A DNA stretch of 64,000 nucleotides from Lepidodermella squamata (Eukaryota > Gastrotricha), in NCBI GenBank assembly GCA_047495785.1, contig JBLDXI010000004.1, forward strand, positions 558,001 to 622,000. Reading direction: 5' to 3'. Below, one piece after another: positions 22,491 to 34,467 of the stretch. Positions within the stretch are counted from its first letter, which is position 1; the number at the start of each line of letters is the position of its first letter. The notes under the pieces were generated by a model. The model was given only the letters and a program-made list of their open reading frames with translations, made no database searches and had not been told where the DNA came from. The translations under genes were made by a program, and so were the position numbers.

Positions 22491-24369
22491 GAATTTATCG
22501 TATTTTTAAACAAATTTAACCCGGTAACCGGTAACCGTCGATTATTCGCGAATAATCACACACTATTTTGATGTGAGGCATTGAACTTAGGTGGCGAAGT
22601 GAACAAAGCAACCTTCGTGTAGTTTATTTAATTTATTTAGGGTTTAGGGAGCATAAATTGGTGTAAATTCTTGAAAATTCGTGTGGCCAATTTTCGATAA
22701 AAGTGAGACAAATCGAGGTGGCACATTAAATCACATAAATTTATGAAAAACAGAAATTTCATCGAAGAAACGTGACATCTGCCGCGTAATACTTTCTCTT
22801 AAGACACGTATTTTTGTCTTCAAAATTACGGCGATCTTAATTAAGCGTTAATTTCTTTAAAACTATAGGAGATTTTTGAGATTTTTTTCATTATATTGAG
22901 ATTACAGAGATTATATTGAGAGATCTTTTTGTGGCATTTTCGGAATTTACTGGAATTTTTACATCAAGATTAATTCTTCGCTGATCGAAATTCTCAATTT
23001 CAGATGATCTTGCTATTAGCCATTAAAATTATATCGCCATATTCAAGGATCAGTTGTAAATTTCTTTATTTAAAAGTTTATTTAAAATGAATTTTGAATT
23101 TTCCTAATTAAATAGTAATCAAGTGTTCACGATTTTAATTCAGCGAAAATGTAGAAGTTTATATTTTAATACCATTTTCATTTAAAGCTCATCGCAATGC
23201 ATTTAAGAGATACAACTAAATTTTCAGGGACTTGGCAACAATTTTGATTCGCCAATTTTTGTAGATGAGCATTTTCCAAATATGAAATCTGAAGTTCCAG
23301 GTGAATTGAAAATAATTTTCAATTGACCTGTTTTCAGATATTATTTACCGTTTTTCAATTTTTAAATCGAACCGGTGACCCGAATAATAAATGACATAGG
23401 CAGCGGCAAGAATTTTAGCTGCGAATAGCGATAGCCAAATTTCTCAGTTAAATATGAGCGATTCGAGTGTTTCCAATCACCACGCCGCGAATTACGCAAC
23501 AGCTGCTCGCACGCCACGTTTTGCACACGTGAATAAAAATGCATAACACACAAAAGCTATACCACCTATGCATTTTGACCTATAAAACTCAGTTCATCAG
23601 CTCAATTGCCTATGCAGATTTCTTGGCTATTTTCTAGAGCGAATATTCAAGTTATTTTGAGCGAAATTCTGGACGATGTGAACTGTTACTCTATACCTGG
23701 TGTCAGTTTAAAATTTCTCGAAATTACTGTTTATTATTTACATGCATTTCATAGAAATCGGCGATGTCGAGGGATGAAAACGATGACGTCAAGGTGATAC
23801 GCATCGTCTTTCCCGCATACCACATCGTGAAACAAGATAAGTTTTCACACTCCTATTTTAATTCTGCAATTCGATCTGAATTGGCTTGATTTTCCCCGGA
23901 ATTGTTGACATTTTTAACATTCCTTAATTTAATTCTTCAATGTGAATAATTTAAGTTTTGATTTTTTGCCAAATTCCTGGTTTTTGTTCATTTCCCCCCA
24001 AATTTTTCAACACATTGCCGTTCCGTATCAATTTCGCAATAAACTTTCTGATTTTTTTGTAATCAGGACACGTTCTTCAGCCTGTTTTAATTTCTAATTA
24101 AAGCCTCTTTTAATTTTTGCCGAATTTTGTAAGCAATTAATTGAAAAAATCGAATTTTTATTTGCTATTTCAAAATCATAGATAACTCTGAAATATCTTA
24201 ATGAATGAATTTTTACTGATTTTGCGACAGTTCGAGGCTGGAAAAATCACAGACTGCCCAGACATTTCACTAACATTGAGAATTCGAAAACTTTGAGGTT
24301 CAAAATTGTTTAAAATTTCATTGTAATTATTTCCTGAAATTCTATTATTTGTGGATTTATCCATTTTAG

Positions 24370-24610
24370 GAGTTGGCTTGCATCTCGGGTTCGACAGCGG
24401 ATCAATCTTATCGTGGCTAGTTTTGTTCACAGGTATAGCAATACATTTCATTTTGATTTCAAGTTCTGCTTAGTTTTCCCCTATTATTTCAGGCTGGATA
24501 GACAGCGCACTAATGGCTCGGTGACTCGATGCGTGTCGCAAATCACCGCATGGCAGAAACTTCGTGATAACGAGAGACCTTGTTTTGCTGTTCGTTCAGC
24601 GGCGACTTGA
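24370..24610 (+). CDS. possible two-exon coding piece, unknown
   Basis: Exon A 24370-24432 and exon B 24493-24610 have good AG/GT borders and join in phase, ending in TGA. The product would include SWLASRVRQRINLIVASFVH and AWQKLRDNERPCFAVRSAAT. No family was recognised and no start codon found; it lies inside the nested element. This may be a captured gene end or chance. Confidence 0.25.
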
Positions 24611-24989
24611 ATTTTCTTATCATAAACGACTTTTTTACGGTTGAGATCCTCATGAGTTTTGCTTATTTTCACGGAAAACTTTGTCTCAACTTGTGATGCA
24701 CGTTTGTGATGCACGTTTTTTGGCGAGAAATATATGGCTGATTTTGCTTGAAAAATATCACTTCGCGGCATTGGTTTGACATTAGTTGCCCTGCGGATCT
24801 GAGCTTTTTAGCGTCGGAAATATGACCCGATATAATCAAAGATTTATATTATTCGTCTGAAAAATGTGCTAAAGTCGCTGATTGCCAGTAATCTTTTCTC
24901 CGAATTTTTCAAAATATCTCTTGTTATTGTTAAAATGGTTGTGAAAATGGTGTGATTTTGCTTGTAAAAATGAAGCTGATATTTTATAA

Positions 24990-25350
24990 CTTGCAGCGAT
25001 TTGCAGACGCTGGTCGAGGCACTGTAAATTCCTGTACCAGCCCTGAGAGTGAAGACTTCACATTTTCGGCATTGTTTGCTCTTTAGTAGTTTACTAAGCT
25101 TTCGAATTTCAAAGGCTGTGTAAACTGCTGTAGGGCAAAAATTGCATAACTTGTGAAGTTTTCACTTTCTGGGCTTTTACAGGAATTTACAGCGCCCTGG
25201 CGAGTGTCTGTAAATCAGTGCCAAGGTGATATTGAATTCCCAGTGTAATTGAGTGGAAGGTACCAATAAAAGTGCGTTTGTAAAAGGGTGTAAGTCAACA
25301 TAAGATTTCCAGTGAAATACAGCAGTATACATTGACAGCAATTTACAGCG
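24990..25350. repeat. right subterminal CTGTAAA/TTTACAG repeats
   Basis: Diverged motifs of the kind seen at 21735-22490 recur here next to the right terminal repeat of the nested element. Confidence 0.6.
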
Positions 25351-25680
25351 ATTTACAGCGATGAATTTTTGAGTCCGGGAAAATCGCTTTTCCATTCGCA
25401 GGCGCGATTTGTTAGTTTGCGTGGAAGCAAGTGTCCAAAATTGTACCGCTTTACAGTATTTGCTATTTGCTCCTATAATAGCCCGGGCTACTAATGTTTA
25501 ATTTTTGGCGAATCGTTCATTTCCGAACCGACTTGGCCTCTCAACCCCGGGCTACTATTAGGGATGGGCGATTATTAGTGGATGGGCTGCTATTGGAACA
25601 AATTCGGTATCATTTGTATTCCTGTTTTTATCAATAAAAAATACCTCACTCCCCTATAGGACAGCGTCGAAGACTTAAAA

Positions 25681-27706
25681 ATCTTATGGATCGCACGACC
25701 AACAAGTTTCATCCGGGAGTCATAGCAACGATCGATTGACCAATCAGCGTGCGCATTAGATCGGACTGTTAAGTGGTCACACAATGTTAAGTTCTAAAGC
25801 TCTCCAAGTTGACAATTATGCCAGAAAAATTCCGGAATAAATAATTTTTGAATTGTTGTAACCTTCTTCTAAGAGCTCGAATTTTCCCGCAATTTTTGCA
25901 CTCAACTAAGAATGTCCTAGTTTCATGACATCTCATGAATATATTCATATTATTGAAACTATCACCCTTTCCTTGGAGCTATTTTTGGAGCTTGTGAAAA
26001 AGGCGTCATTTTGGTCCGTTTTGAAGGAGAAACAGTCTCATTTCGCACGTGCGAAAAATTTCAGCTAGCGTCGCCTCAATCCCACCGTGCGGATCTTTTA
26101 ATTGTCACTATAAATTATAAGAACCTTCAAACTAATTTTGGACAACATAACTGTTGCTAGGACAAAGAGCGTGAACGTTTAATGAGGTGATTCATCTCAT
26201 CATTTTCAAAATTCAAAATGTGACCTTGGACCTTAATTTCTCTGACAACACTTTATTCTCGTTAGCAACCCAGTTGGAGCGTCCTAGCTAAGTCTCATGT
26301 TCGAGATAGGACATAGGATTGAGCAAATTTGCATTCGAAAACGACAATGTCACGAGACAACATCCAAACTATTTAGTAATGTTATCTTACTACAATCATT
26401 TTCTAAATTATACACCTAATAATAGGTTTTCAGAGCTAGTAAACTCATGTGACAGGATTATGTGCACATTTTGAGCGGATTCTGCCACTTCCCCTACATA
26501 GCTTTCATTCCCTAAATTTCATAGCTACATAGGTTCATTAAGACTGTTTTCAAGGCTCATTCCGAACAGCCACAATGCATCATTTAGGATAGCCTTAGTA
26601 GCCCATCATTATGGAGAATTATGGCCCATTAAGAAGAAATTATGACACGGCTAAAAAGGAAACCATAATGAAGCATTATGAACGCACCTTCAACCAAGCA
26701 AAGCCTCTAACCTCTTTTGACTTCAATTTTTATTTCTGAAACATTTCAAAGGTAGGGTACAGGTTCAAGGTACCCGATTTCCCGGACTTTTGGGACTATC
26801 GGAGCCCTCGCCAGGTTTTGCTAATGCAAGCCGCGGGCACTTTGGCCGCCAGGGTGTCCTGGTGGCACCCTTTAGCATCCCCCATAGCCGGTATATCGGC
26901 CATTAGGCTATGAAGAAATAATTATTTAGTCAAAAAATCCCATGCATCCGGGTCATTCGATGAAATAACTGTTAACCAGAATTTCATTTGCATATTCATA
27001 AATTTTCCAGCCAAAATTAATGAGGTCCTTGTTGGGGTTTGGGGTAAAGGAAATACCATTAATACTTCAATGGAGTATTAAGAAAGTGCAATCCAAATTC
27101 GAATATAAACATGTAAAATGGTGCATTAAGAACAATCAGCCACTTCTATTGTCTGGCTCAACACCGGCTGAGATAGTTTTTTTTACTAGGGTCATCAACT
27201 GAATTTTCAGTGAAACCAGTGATTCCGCAATTGTTTGATTGGTTGATATGAGGCCTGCAAAACAATGCAAAATGGCGCGGGAAATTTTCGAAAAATGACA
27301 GTAAATTGCAGGAAAATTGGCTGAAATGGGTAAAAATTAGCGCGAAATTTTGAGAAAGTGCGCGGGAAATTTCGCAGGTTTTGCAGCCCTTGTTGATTCA
27401 TGATTCATCAGACGTTTTCAAAAATAATAACCAAACTGTAATGTTGATTATCCAATAAGCTTCAATAAACCCCTGCCGTCAAAGAAAGGCACACAGAAAG
27501 TTTCGGGAAATTTAATTTCTAAGGCTAATTCTCAGGCTAATTCTGGACCTGGTGCTACTAGCAATGTAATGGTCGATGAAACCTCAACGCCGTCTCCCCC
27601 TGACTTTGTTCTATGCATAGTATGAATAAATTATTCTCCGTTATGTATTTCAACATTGTCTGGCGTTGTTTTCATTTTCTGACGGATTAGGTGTGCAATC
27701 AGCGCA
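25681..27706. repeat. nuclear-receptor upstream block, copy A
   Basis: Positions 25681-27699 recur at 32070-34088 (offset 6389) and 34468-36486 (offset 8787); copy C continues the match to 27706. The block contains the exon with the first Cys pair of the receptor DNA-binding domain (27460-27619). Confidence 0.9.
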
Positions 27707-29624
27707 CTCTGAACCGCATCCGATGTGGCGTTTTGGCATGCGAAGCTTGCAAGGTATACATCTATTTATATATGTTTCCTATAAAATCCCTACTAAATAA
27801 AGAGGAGTCATTCGCAATGGTTAATTTCACCCACATTTCCGGCCTAATGCAATTTGTCGCTTGAAAGTTGTCCTATTCTAGGCTTTACCTGACAATGTTC
27901 CAAACATTGATAGGCAATGACTCAGAATCGAGAAAGAGGCGTGTTACAAGCAAAATTGAAATAATTATAGTTTACCCTGGTTAATTAATTGCTTTTCCTC
28001 AGAAGTTTTATCAACGAAATCGCGAAAATGTCACCTTGCGTTGCGCGTCCGGAACTTTCGACTGTCTGCTGTCAGAGGACCGATCTGCCTTGACGAGTTC
28101 AGGAACCGTTTGGCGGCTAGTTTGCCCTCGATGCCGCTTGGCGAAATGTCTCGCGGTTGGCATGCGAATTCTCGGCCGGAAACCGAGTAAATCTTCCGTT
28201 GCTGGATCCTCAAAATCGAACCAAACTAGGCCTTCGACGCTGAATCCATCGGCTACGACCAACAATCGATCGAAAGAGTCATCGAGCAATATCGTTCGTG
28301 TTGCGACGTAAGAGACCGCGTTAGGCAGTACTTCCATGCTGTTTGTAATAAAATACTTGGTACTGGTAATATAAGCTACTTTTTATTTGCGGGTAATAGC
28401 ATCATTATTGCGGCGCATCCGATACCGAACGGTTGCAACGCTACCAGAATGCAGAATGCGTACTACGCACAAACGCTTCAGACAATTTCTCCGTTATCAT
28501 GGCTAAATTCTTAAGATTAACCAAATTTATCCTCCTCTTCTTGATTTCACCTTCGTTCCCTTCGAGCGTAGTCTAGGATAATTCTATCAATTTTATAATT
28601 ATAATATATAATATAATTTTTATTATTCAATTCTATCAATATCCATAACTCATAGGGTAAAGTCTCTGTCTCTCTCTCGCACTCTCTCTGTATAGTGACG
28701 TTGAACCATGACTATCCACCACTTATTGTTCAAACATGACCAGAGTCTGCGTTCGAATGGGCTTACTTTTTAGTTTCCTATTCCCGGAGCCTAATTTTAT
28801 GCGACCCATGCAGTTATCATCAGGAAAAATGCATATTACGGAAGTATGGACTATGAGCCAATTTTTCTACTATCATGAAAATGCCAAGAGAGCACTTATT
28901 ACGCGATTAGTTATAAACTATTTTGTGGTTATCCTTCTCCATTATCTCGCAGCTCACAGGCATTTCGATATATTTTTAAATTTTATTGCATGAATAAGCG
29001 ATCACGTATTTTTCTAATCGCATTTCATATTTTATCAAATATTAGCAGTTGAGCTGTTGCGACAAACTGAACTACAACCTTGCGCGAAGCTCGCGGAATC
29101 GCTGAAGCAGATTCGCAGCTCGCAGCCACATGAGGTCAATAGTAGAATCACCCAAAGTTTACGAAGTTCATTCGAGAATTGCTAGTATGACTTGTATCTC
29201 TGTATCCTAAGAAAGATAGCGGATTGCCTTGGTAATGTGATCTGGTTAGCAATTTAGCGATGATTGATGATTAGCAATTAGCAACGAAACCGCTGTATTC
29301 GAGAAATGTTCGACATGCAACTACTCGCTTGGCATGATACGACAAAACGTGACCCACCATTTGAGTTTGGGATTCACGATTTTTGCGCGGACTTCTTAAT
29401 GAAATAGTACGTCACATTTAGTCTGATGGTGTTGAACCGACGGCCAAAGAGCAAAATGCCACGGGCTAACAGTAGTTATCAAAGAAAGCAATCATGCGCA
29501 GAAGTATAATTTACAATGCACATCCACTTGATCATTTTAGCTGGAATCTTAACTATAATAAGGTCAATCAGGAATGCTTACGGCACTTCAATCTAATGGC
29601 GAGAATGCAGAATAACTTTCAGGG

Positions 29625-30082
29625 CAGTGTGGTCCAAAGTGTGACTCCCACGCCATTTTGACTCTTTTGGGATTTTTTTTACTCATGTGTGACTCCGATT
29701 ATTTTAATTACTGAGCCGAGCTTGACTCCGGAAAGAGTCACAAATAACCTAGCTAAACTTGACTCCGGCTCTGAGTTTGACTCCAAAATGAGATGCTTTG
29801 ACTCCACACTCATCAAAAAAGTCCAAAAAGTCGAAGAAATATCCTCAGCTGAAGCTCGCTTCGCTCGCAGGGAGCTATTTTTCTACAAGTTACAAAGGCG
29901 CAAAAAGAAAAGTTGCAGCGACAGGTGAATATAGAGAGAGAAATTTTCGAGCTAGAACGGGAATTGGAGTGATATTTAGACGTAACATTTACTGGTTTAT
30001 CGGCGTTTTAATGGTTTTAACTCTTTGGCCCAATTTTGACTCCGGTTGGTGACTCGCCATTTTCCGGCCGTGGACCACACTG
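29625..30082. mobile_element. hAT-type MITE, GACTC-rich
   Basis: Ends CAGTGTGGTCCA and TGGACCACACTG, flanked by TTTCAGGG (29617-29624) and TTTCAGAG (30083-30090), a 7/8 match to an 8-bp target duplication. CAGTG ends with 8-bp duplication are hAT hallmarks. The interior is rich in TGACTCC in direct orientation. It is nested in the 3.25-kb transposon. Confidence 0.8.
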
Positions 30083-30380
30083 TTTCAGAGTTTCAGAGTA
30101 ATTGAAGGCAAATAAGTGGCGCGTACTTTATGATGAGAACGGTTTACGGGTAGATTTCTGGAGCAATGGAGCGGTTTGTTCTGCTTGTCAAGGCTAGATC
30201 CTAAATCAAAGCGCAGCTTTTTGGAGACAAATCTGATCTGCTCTCGGTATTGAAATTTAACACTTAATTCTTAATTGGTATCCAATAGATATAGACATTT
30301 TAAATGGAAGAAAAAAGCTAAACCATAGCAGTCAAAGCAGAATGAACCGCCATCACTGCGCCGTAGTCGTACCGTAGTCG

Positions 30381-30546
30381 TTAGCGTCGTTGAATACAAC
30401 TCGGATTAGGGCTTGTTCACGTCAGTTACAGACAGTTGACGGGTGACAAGTTTGCTTCCGTCTTCGTTCACATAAAAACTCTGCTATCACCTTTTACTTG
30501 TCACTGACGTAAACATGCACAAATCAGAGTTATTCAACGACGCTAA
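30381..30546. repeat. fold-back MITE
   Basis: TTAGCGTCGTTGAATACAAC at 30381 is inverted, imperfectly, at 30522-30546 (AATCAGAGTTATTCAACGAC then GCTAA), with further internal complementarity (ACGTCAGT...ACTGACGT). No target duplication was established. Confidence 0.6.
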
Positions 30547-32069
30547 GCCATTTCTGGGGCTTATCAATTTAGTTATCGTTACTTAGTTAATTAGTTAACC
30601 AATGGAGTTTCGCCGTCAACGAAAATTGTTAGTTCATTTCGGTTTTAAGTGATACATTTTCAGAAAACTTTGAAGACCTCTTGTTTCCTAATTCAAAGAT
30701 TTATCCGCCAAATATTCCTGGGGCGAGATCTACTTTCAATAATATTACATGTGCATGAATATCATTCTATACTTTTTCGTAGAAATCAGAGGAACTTTTA
30801 ATTTAGAATGGCTCGTTTCTAAAATACGTAATAATAATTCATTAAAATCTTATTGCAATATCTCTCGCAGCTATTAAAGTAGTAAAGTACATCCTATTAG
30901 CTGCTGTGTTAAATTTTATATTCTGCATTGTTGATTAGGATTATTATACTTCAACTTTTACTCGAATTCGGCACTTGAGTAATAGCTGATTGGATAAAGA
31001 TTGGATATTGGATATGGATTGGGAATCGGAAATGGAAAATTACGGCGTAAGGTCGCTACTATACTATTGCAGAGTGCTGGCTCTTTCGATATATTCAACC
31101 TGTTATCGCCATTTCTGTTAAACAAAGTGTGATGAATTGTTCTCTTAGTTTCATTTCCTTTGTTCATTTTCAATTATTTCGCTGCATTGAAAATAAAGAT
31201 TTACGGCACCGAAACACGGATAATAATAGTTTTTCATTGGTCACGGCAGCTCGTTTTTGCTACCTGTTAAATCTGCAATCGAAGAATTCCAGAGAAGAAA
31301 GCGTGAAAAATTTGAAGAATTATAGGAATGATAGGCGAAAAAGCTGAATTTCTCTTTTCTCTCCAAGAGTCCAAGAACGCACGATAGCAATCGCAGCTAA
31401 TGGTAATTTTATAGCCCTTGAACCAAACATAGTAATTTGGGATGCAACCGCTCCCCAGTTGTAAACAACCGCAATGTAGCGGTATAATGATATATAGAAA
31501 TATGCGCTAGTACAGGCGGTCCCTTACGTCGCAACACGAACGATATCGACTCATTCGACTCACCGACTCGATCGTCGTCAGGTGTGCCTCGTAACTTGAA
31601 TGAGAGCAGTGAAAGCCGTCGATCGTCGGCTGAAACAAAGAAAGCCGTTAGTCGGCAGGGTAGTCGAAACAAAAACAGCCCGGATTCGCTACCAATTGGG
31701 CTGAATTTGGAACAGCTCTCACCGGCTCATCAAAACCTGTTGCAGACTATGGCGGCTGGCTCGAGTGGCGTATCGGCATCGATTTCTGGTTCGAATCTTG
31801 CCGCCAGACCGCCGACGCCGCTTGCTTTAGCGAGTAAACCACCGATTCTACCCATTGCCATGGCGCCGCCGCCGAACCCAGCCTGGCTAGCAGCGATTAT
31901 GCAGCAAGGTACGCCGTTGCCCTGTGCAACTTTACCATTGGCGCCGCGATGCCCGATAACGTTGGAAGGAGCCAGACAGGAAGAAATGCTGAAGGTCATT
32001 GTTCAGGCGGCTCGCGAACTTTCACAACGCTATGAATCGGTATTAAAAATGACAGTGACATTTATGGAC

Positions 32070-34088
32070 ATCTTATGGATCGCACGACCAACAAGTTTCA
32101 TCCGGGAGTCATAGCAACGATCGATTGACCAATCAGCGTGCGCATTAGATCGGACTGTTAAGTGGTCACACAATGTTAAGTTCTAAAGCTCTCCAAGTTG
32201 ACAATTATGCCAGAAAAATTCCGGAATAAATAATTTTTGAATTGTTGTAACCTTCTTCTAAGAGCTCGAATTTTCCCGCAATTTTTGCACTCAACTAAGA
32301 ATGTCCTAGTTTCATGACATCTCATGAATATATTCATATTATTGAAACTATCACCCTTTCCTTGGAGCTATTTTTGGAGCTTGTGAAAAAGGCGTCATTT
32401 TGGTCCGTTTTGAAGGAGAAACAGTCTCATTTCGCACGTGCGAAAAATTTCAGCTAGCGTCGCCTCAATCCCACCGTGCGGATCTTTTAATTGTCACTAT
32501 AAATTATAAGAACCTTCAAACTAATTTTGGACAACATAACTGTTGCTAGGACAAAGAGCGTGAACGTTTAATGAGGTGATTCATCTCATCATTTTCAAAA
32601 TTCAAAATGTGACCTTGGACCTTAATTTCTCTGACAACACTTTATTCTCGTTAGCAACCCAGTTGGAGCGTCCTAGCTAAGTCTCATGTTCGAGATAGGA
32701 CATAGGATTGAGCAAATTTGCATTCGAAAACGACAATGTCACGAGACAACATCCAAACTATTTAGTAATGTTATCTTACTACAATCATTTTCTAAATTAT
32801 ACACCTAATAATAGGTTTTCAGAGCTAGTAAACTCATGTGACAGGATTATGTGCACATTTTGAGCGGATTCTGCCACTTCCCCTACATAGCTTTCATTCC
32901 CTAAATTTCATAGCTACATAGGTTCATTAAGACTGTTTTCAAGGCTCATTCCGAACAGCCACAATGCATCATTTAGGATAGCCTTAGTAGCCCATCATTA
33001 TGGAGAATTATGGCCCATTAAGAAGAAATTATGACACGGCTAAAAAGGAAACCATAATGAAGCATTATGAACGCACCTTCAACCAAGCAAAGCCTCTAAC
33101 CTCTTTTGACTTCAATTTTTATTTCTGAAACATTTCAAAGGTAGGGTACAGGTTCAAGGTACCCGATTTCCCGGACTTTTGGGACTATCGGAGCCCTCGC
33201 CAGGTTTTGCTAATGCAAGCCGCGGGCACTTTGGCCGCCAGGGTGTCCTGGTGGCACCCTTTAGCATCCCCCATAGCCGGTATATCGGCCATTAGGCTAT
33301 GAAGAAATAATTATTTAGTCAAAAAATCCCATGCATCCGGGTCATTCGATGAAATAACTGTTAACCAGAATTTCATTTGCATATTCATAAATTTTCCAGC
33401 CAAAATTAATGAGGTCCTTGTTGGGGTTTGGGGTAAAGGAAATACCATTAATACTTCAATGGAGTATTAAGAAAGTGCAATCCAAATTCGAATATAAACA
33501 TGTAAAATGGTGCATTAAGAACAATCAGCCACTTCTATTGTCTGGCTCAACACCGGCTGAGATAGTTTTTTTTACTAGGGTCATCAACTGAATTTTCAGT
33601 GAAACCAGTGATTCCGCAATTGTTTGATTGGTTGATATGAGGCCTGCAAAACAATGCAAAATGGCGCGGGAAATTTTCGAAAAATGACAGTAAATTGCAG
33701 GAAAATTGGCTGAAATGGGTAAAAATTAGCGCGAAATTTTGAGAAAGTGCGCGGGAAATTTCGCAGGTTTTGCAGCCCTTGTTGATTCATGATTCATCAG
33801 ACGTTTTCAAAAATAATAACCAAACTGTAATGTTGATTATCCAATAAGCTTCAATAAACCCCTGCCGTCAAAGAAAGGCACACAGAAAGTTTCGGGAAAT
33901 TTAATTTCTAAGGCTAATTCTCAGGCTAATTCTGGACCTGGTGCTACTAGCAATGTAATGGTCGATGAAACCTCAACGCCGTCTCCCCCTGACTTTGTTC
34001 TATGCATAGTATGAATAAATTATTCTCCGTTATGTATTTCAACATTGTCTGGCGTTGTTTTCATTTTCTGACGGATTAGGTGTGCAAT
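32070..34088. repeat. nuclear-receptor upstream block, copy B
   Basis: Repeats 25681-27699, including the exon with FVLCI at 33849-34008. It ends after GTGTGCAAT, three codons into the next exon, and then jumps to the hinge exon. Confidence 0.9.
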
Positions 34089-34467
34089 ACCAATTGGGCT
34101 GAATTTGGAACAGCTCTCACCGGCTCATCAAAACCTGTTGCAGACTATGGCGGCTGGCTCGAGTGGCGTATCGGCATCGATTTCTGGTTCGAATCTTGCC
34201 GCCAGACCGCCGACGCCGCTTGCTTTAGCGAGTAAACCACCGATTCTACCCATTGCCATGGCGCCGCCGCCGAACCCAGCCTGGCTAGCAGCGATTATGC
34301 AGCAAGGTACGCCGTTGCCCTGTGCAACTTTACCATTGGCGCCGCGATGCCCGATAACGTTGGAAGGAGCCAGACAGGAAGAAATGCTGAAGGTCATTGT
34401 TCAGGCGGCTCGCGAACTTTCACAACGCTATGAATCGGTATTAAAAATGACAGTGACATTTATGGAC
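33849..34467 (+). pseudogene. nuclear receptor exon pieces, copy B
   Basis: The first DNA-binding-domain exon (33849-34008) is followed by nine bases of the second (34080-34088) and then, at 34089-34467, by part of the hinge exon. The zinc modules are missing, so no receptor can be made. Confidence 0.8.

Larger units (their letters stand above)
21713..25379. mobile_element. nested element with 16-bp TIRs and subterminal repeats
   Basis: CCCGGACTCAAAAATT at 21713-21728 is perfectly inverted at 25364-25379. Just inside each end lie arrays of CTGTAAA/TTTACAG motifs (about 21735-22490 and 24990-25350). No transposase was found. The superfamily is unknown; no clear target duplication was seen. 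Confidence 0.55.
20552..25456. mobile_element. pogo-type DNA transposon with a nested insertion
   Basis: The left end CCGTAAAATGGTACAATTTT (20552) is inverted, with three mismatches, at the right end ...AAAATTGTACCGCTTTACAG (25456). TA flanks both ends (20550-20551 and 25457-25458). Further copies of the core GGTACAATTTTGGACA occur at 20947-20962 and, inverted, at 21569-21584 and 25432-25447. Inside is a fragment of a pogo-like transposase (21129-21440). Removing the nested element at 21713-25379 leaves about 1.2 kb. Confidence 0.5.
28293..31542. mobile_element. 3.25-kb TIR transposon in a receptor exon
   Basis: Terminal inverted repeats of 27 bp (26 match) begin CGTTCGTGTTGCGACGTAAG at 28293 and end as its complement at 31542. 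Flanks show a 4-bp duplication, ATAT (28289-28292 and 31543-31546). The empty site is present in the inverted receptor copy near 37040, which reads straight through. No transposase frame was found. Two smaller elements are nested inside. Superfamily unassigned. Confidence 0.85.
27460..32059 (+). pseudogene. nuclear receptor, DNA-binding domain and hinge, interrupted
   Basis: Exons: about 27460-27619, 27691-27753, and 28003 onward, the last split by a 3.25-kb transposon (28293-31542) and resuming at 31547. The DNA-binding domain reads FVLCIVCNQRTLNRIRCG, VLACEACKKFYQRNRENVTL, RCASGTFDC and, after a long loop, CPRCRLAKCLAVGM. It has both zinc modules, a P-box of the CEACKKF type and the CRLAKC signature. 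A Ser/Pro/Ala-rich hinge follows. The second module is unusual: six residues separate its first Cys pair and nineteen precede CPRC, against the usual five and nine. No ligand-binding domain was found in the window. With no frame through the transposon, this copy is broken. Confidence 0.8.

Noticed and set aside
26730-26890. GC-richer structured segment as a possible small RNA
   Set aside because: No conserved snRNA, SL RNA or tRNA box could be recognised.
27020-27401. Open frames on both strands, repeated at 33409 and 35807
   Set aside because: They recur only because the whole block is duplicated; no splice support or known motif.
31730-31999. Minus-strand frame opposite the receptor hinge, also at 34128 and 36587
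   Set aside because: Antisense shadow of the Ser/Ala/Pro-rich hinge.
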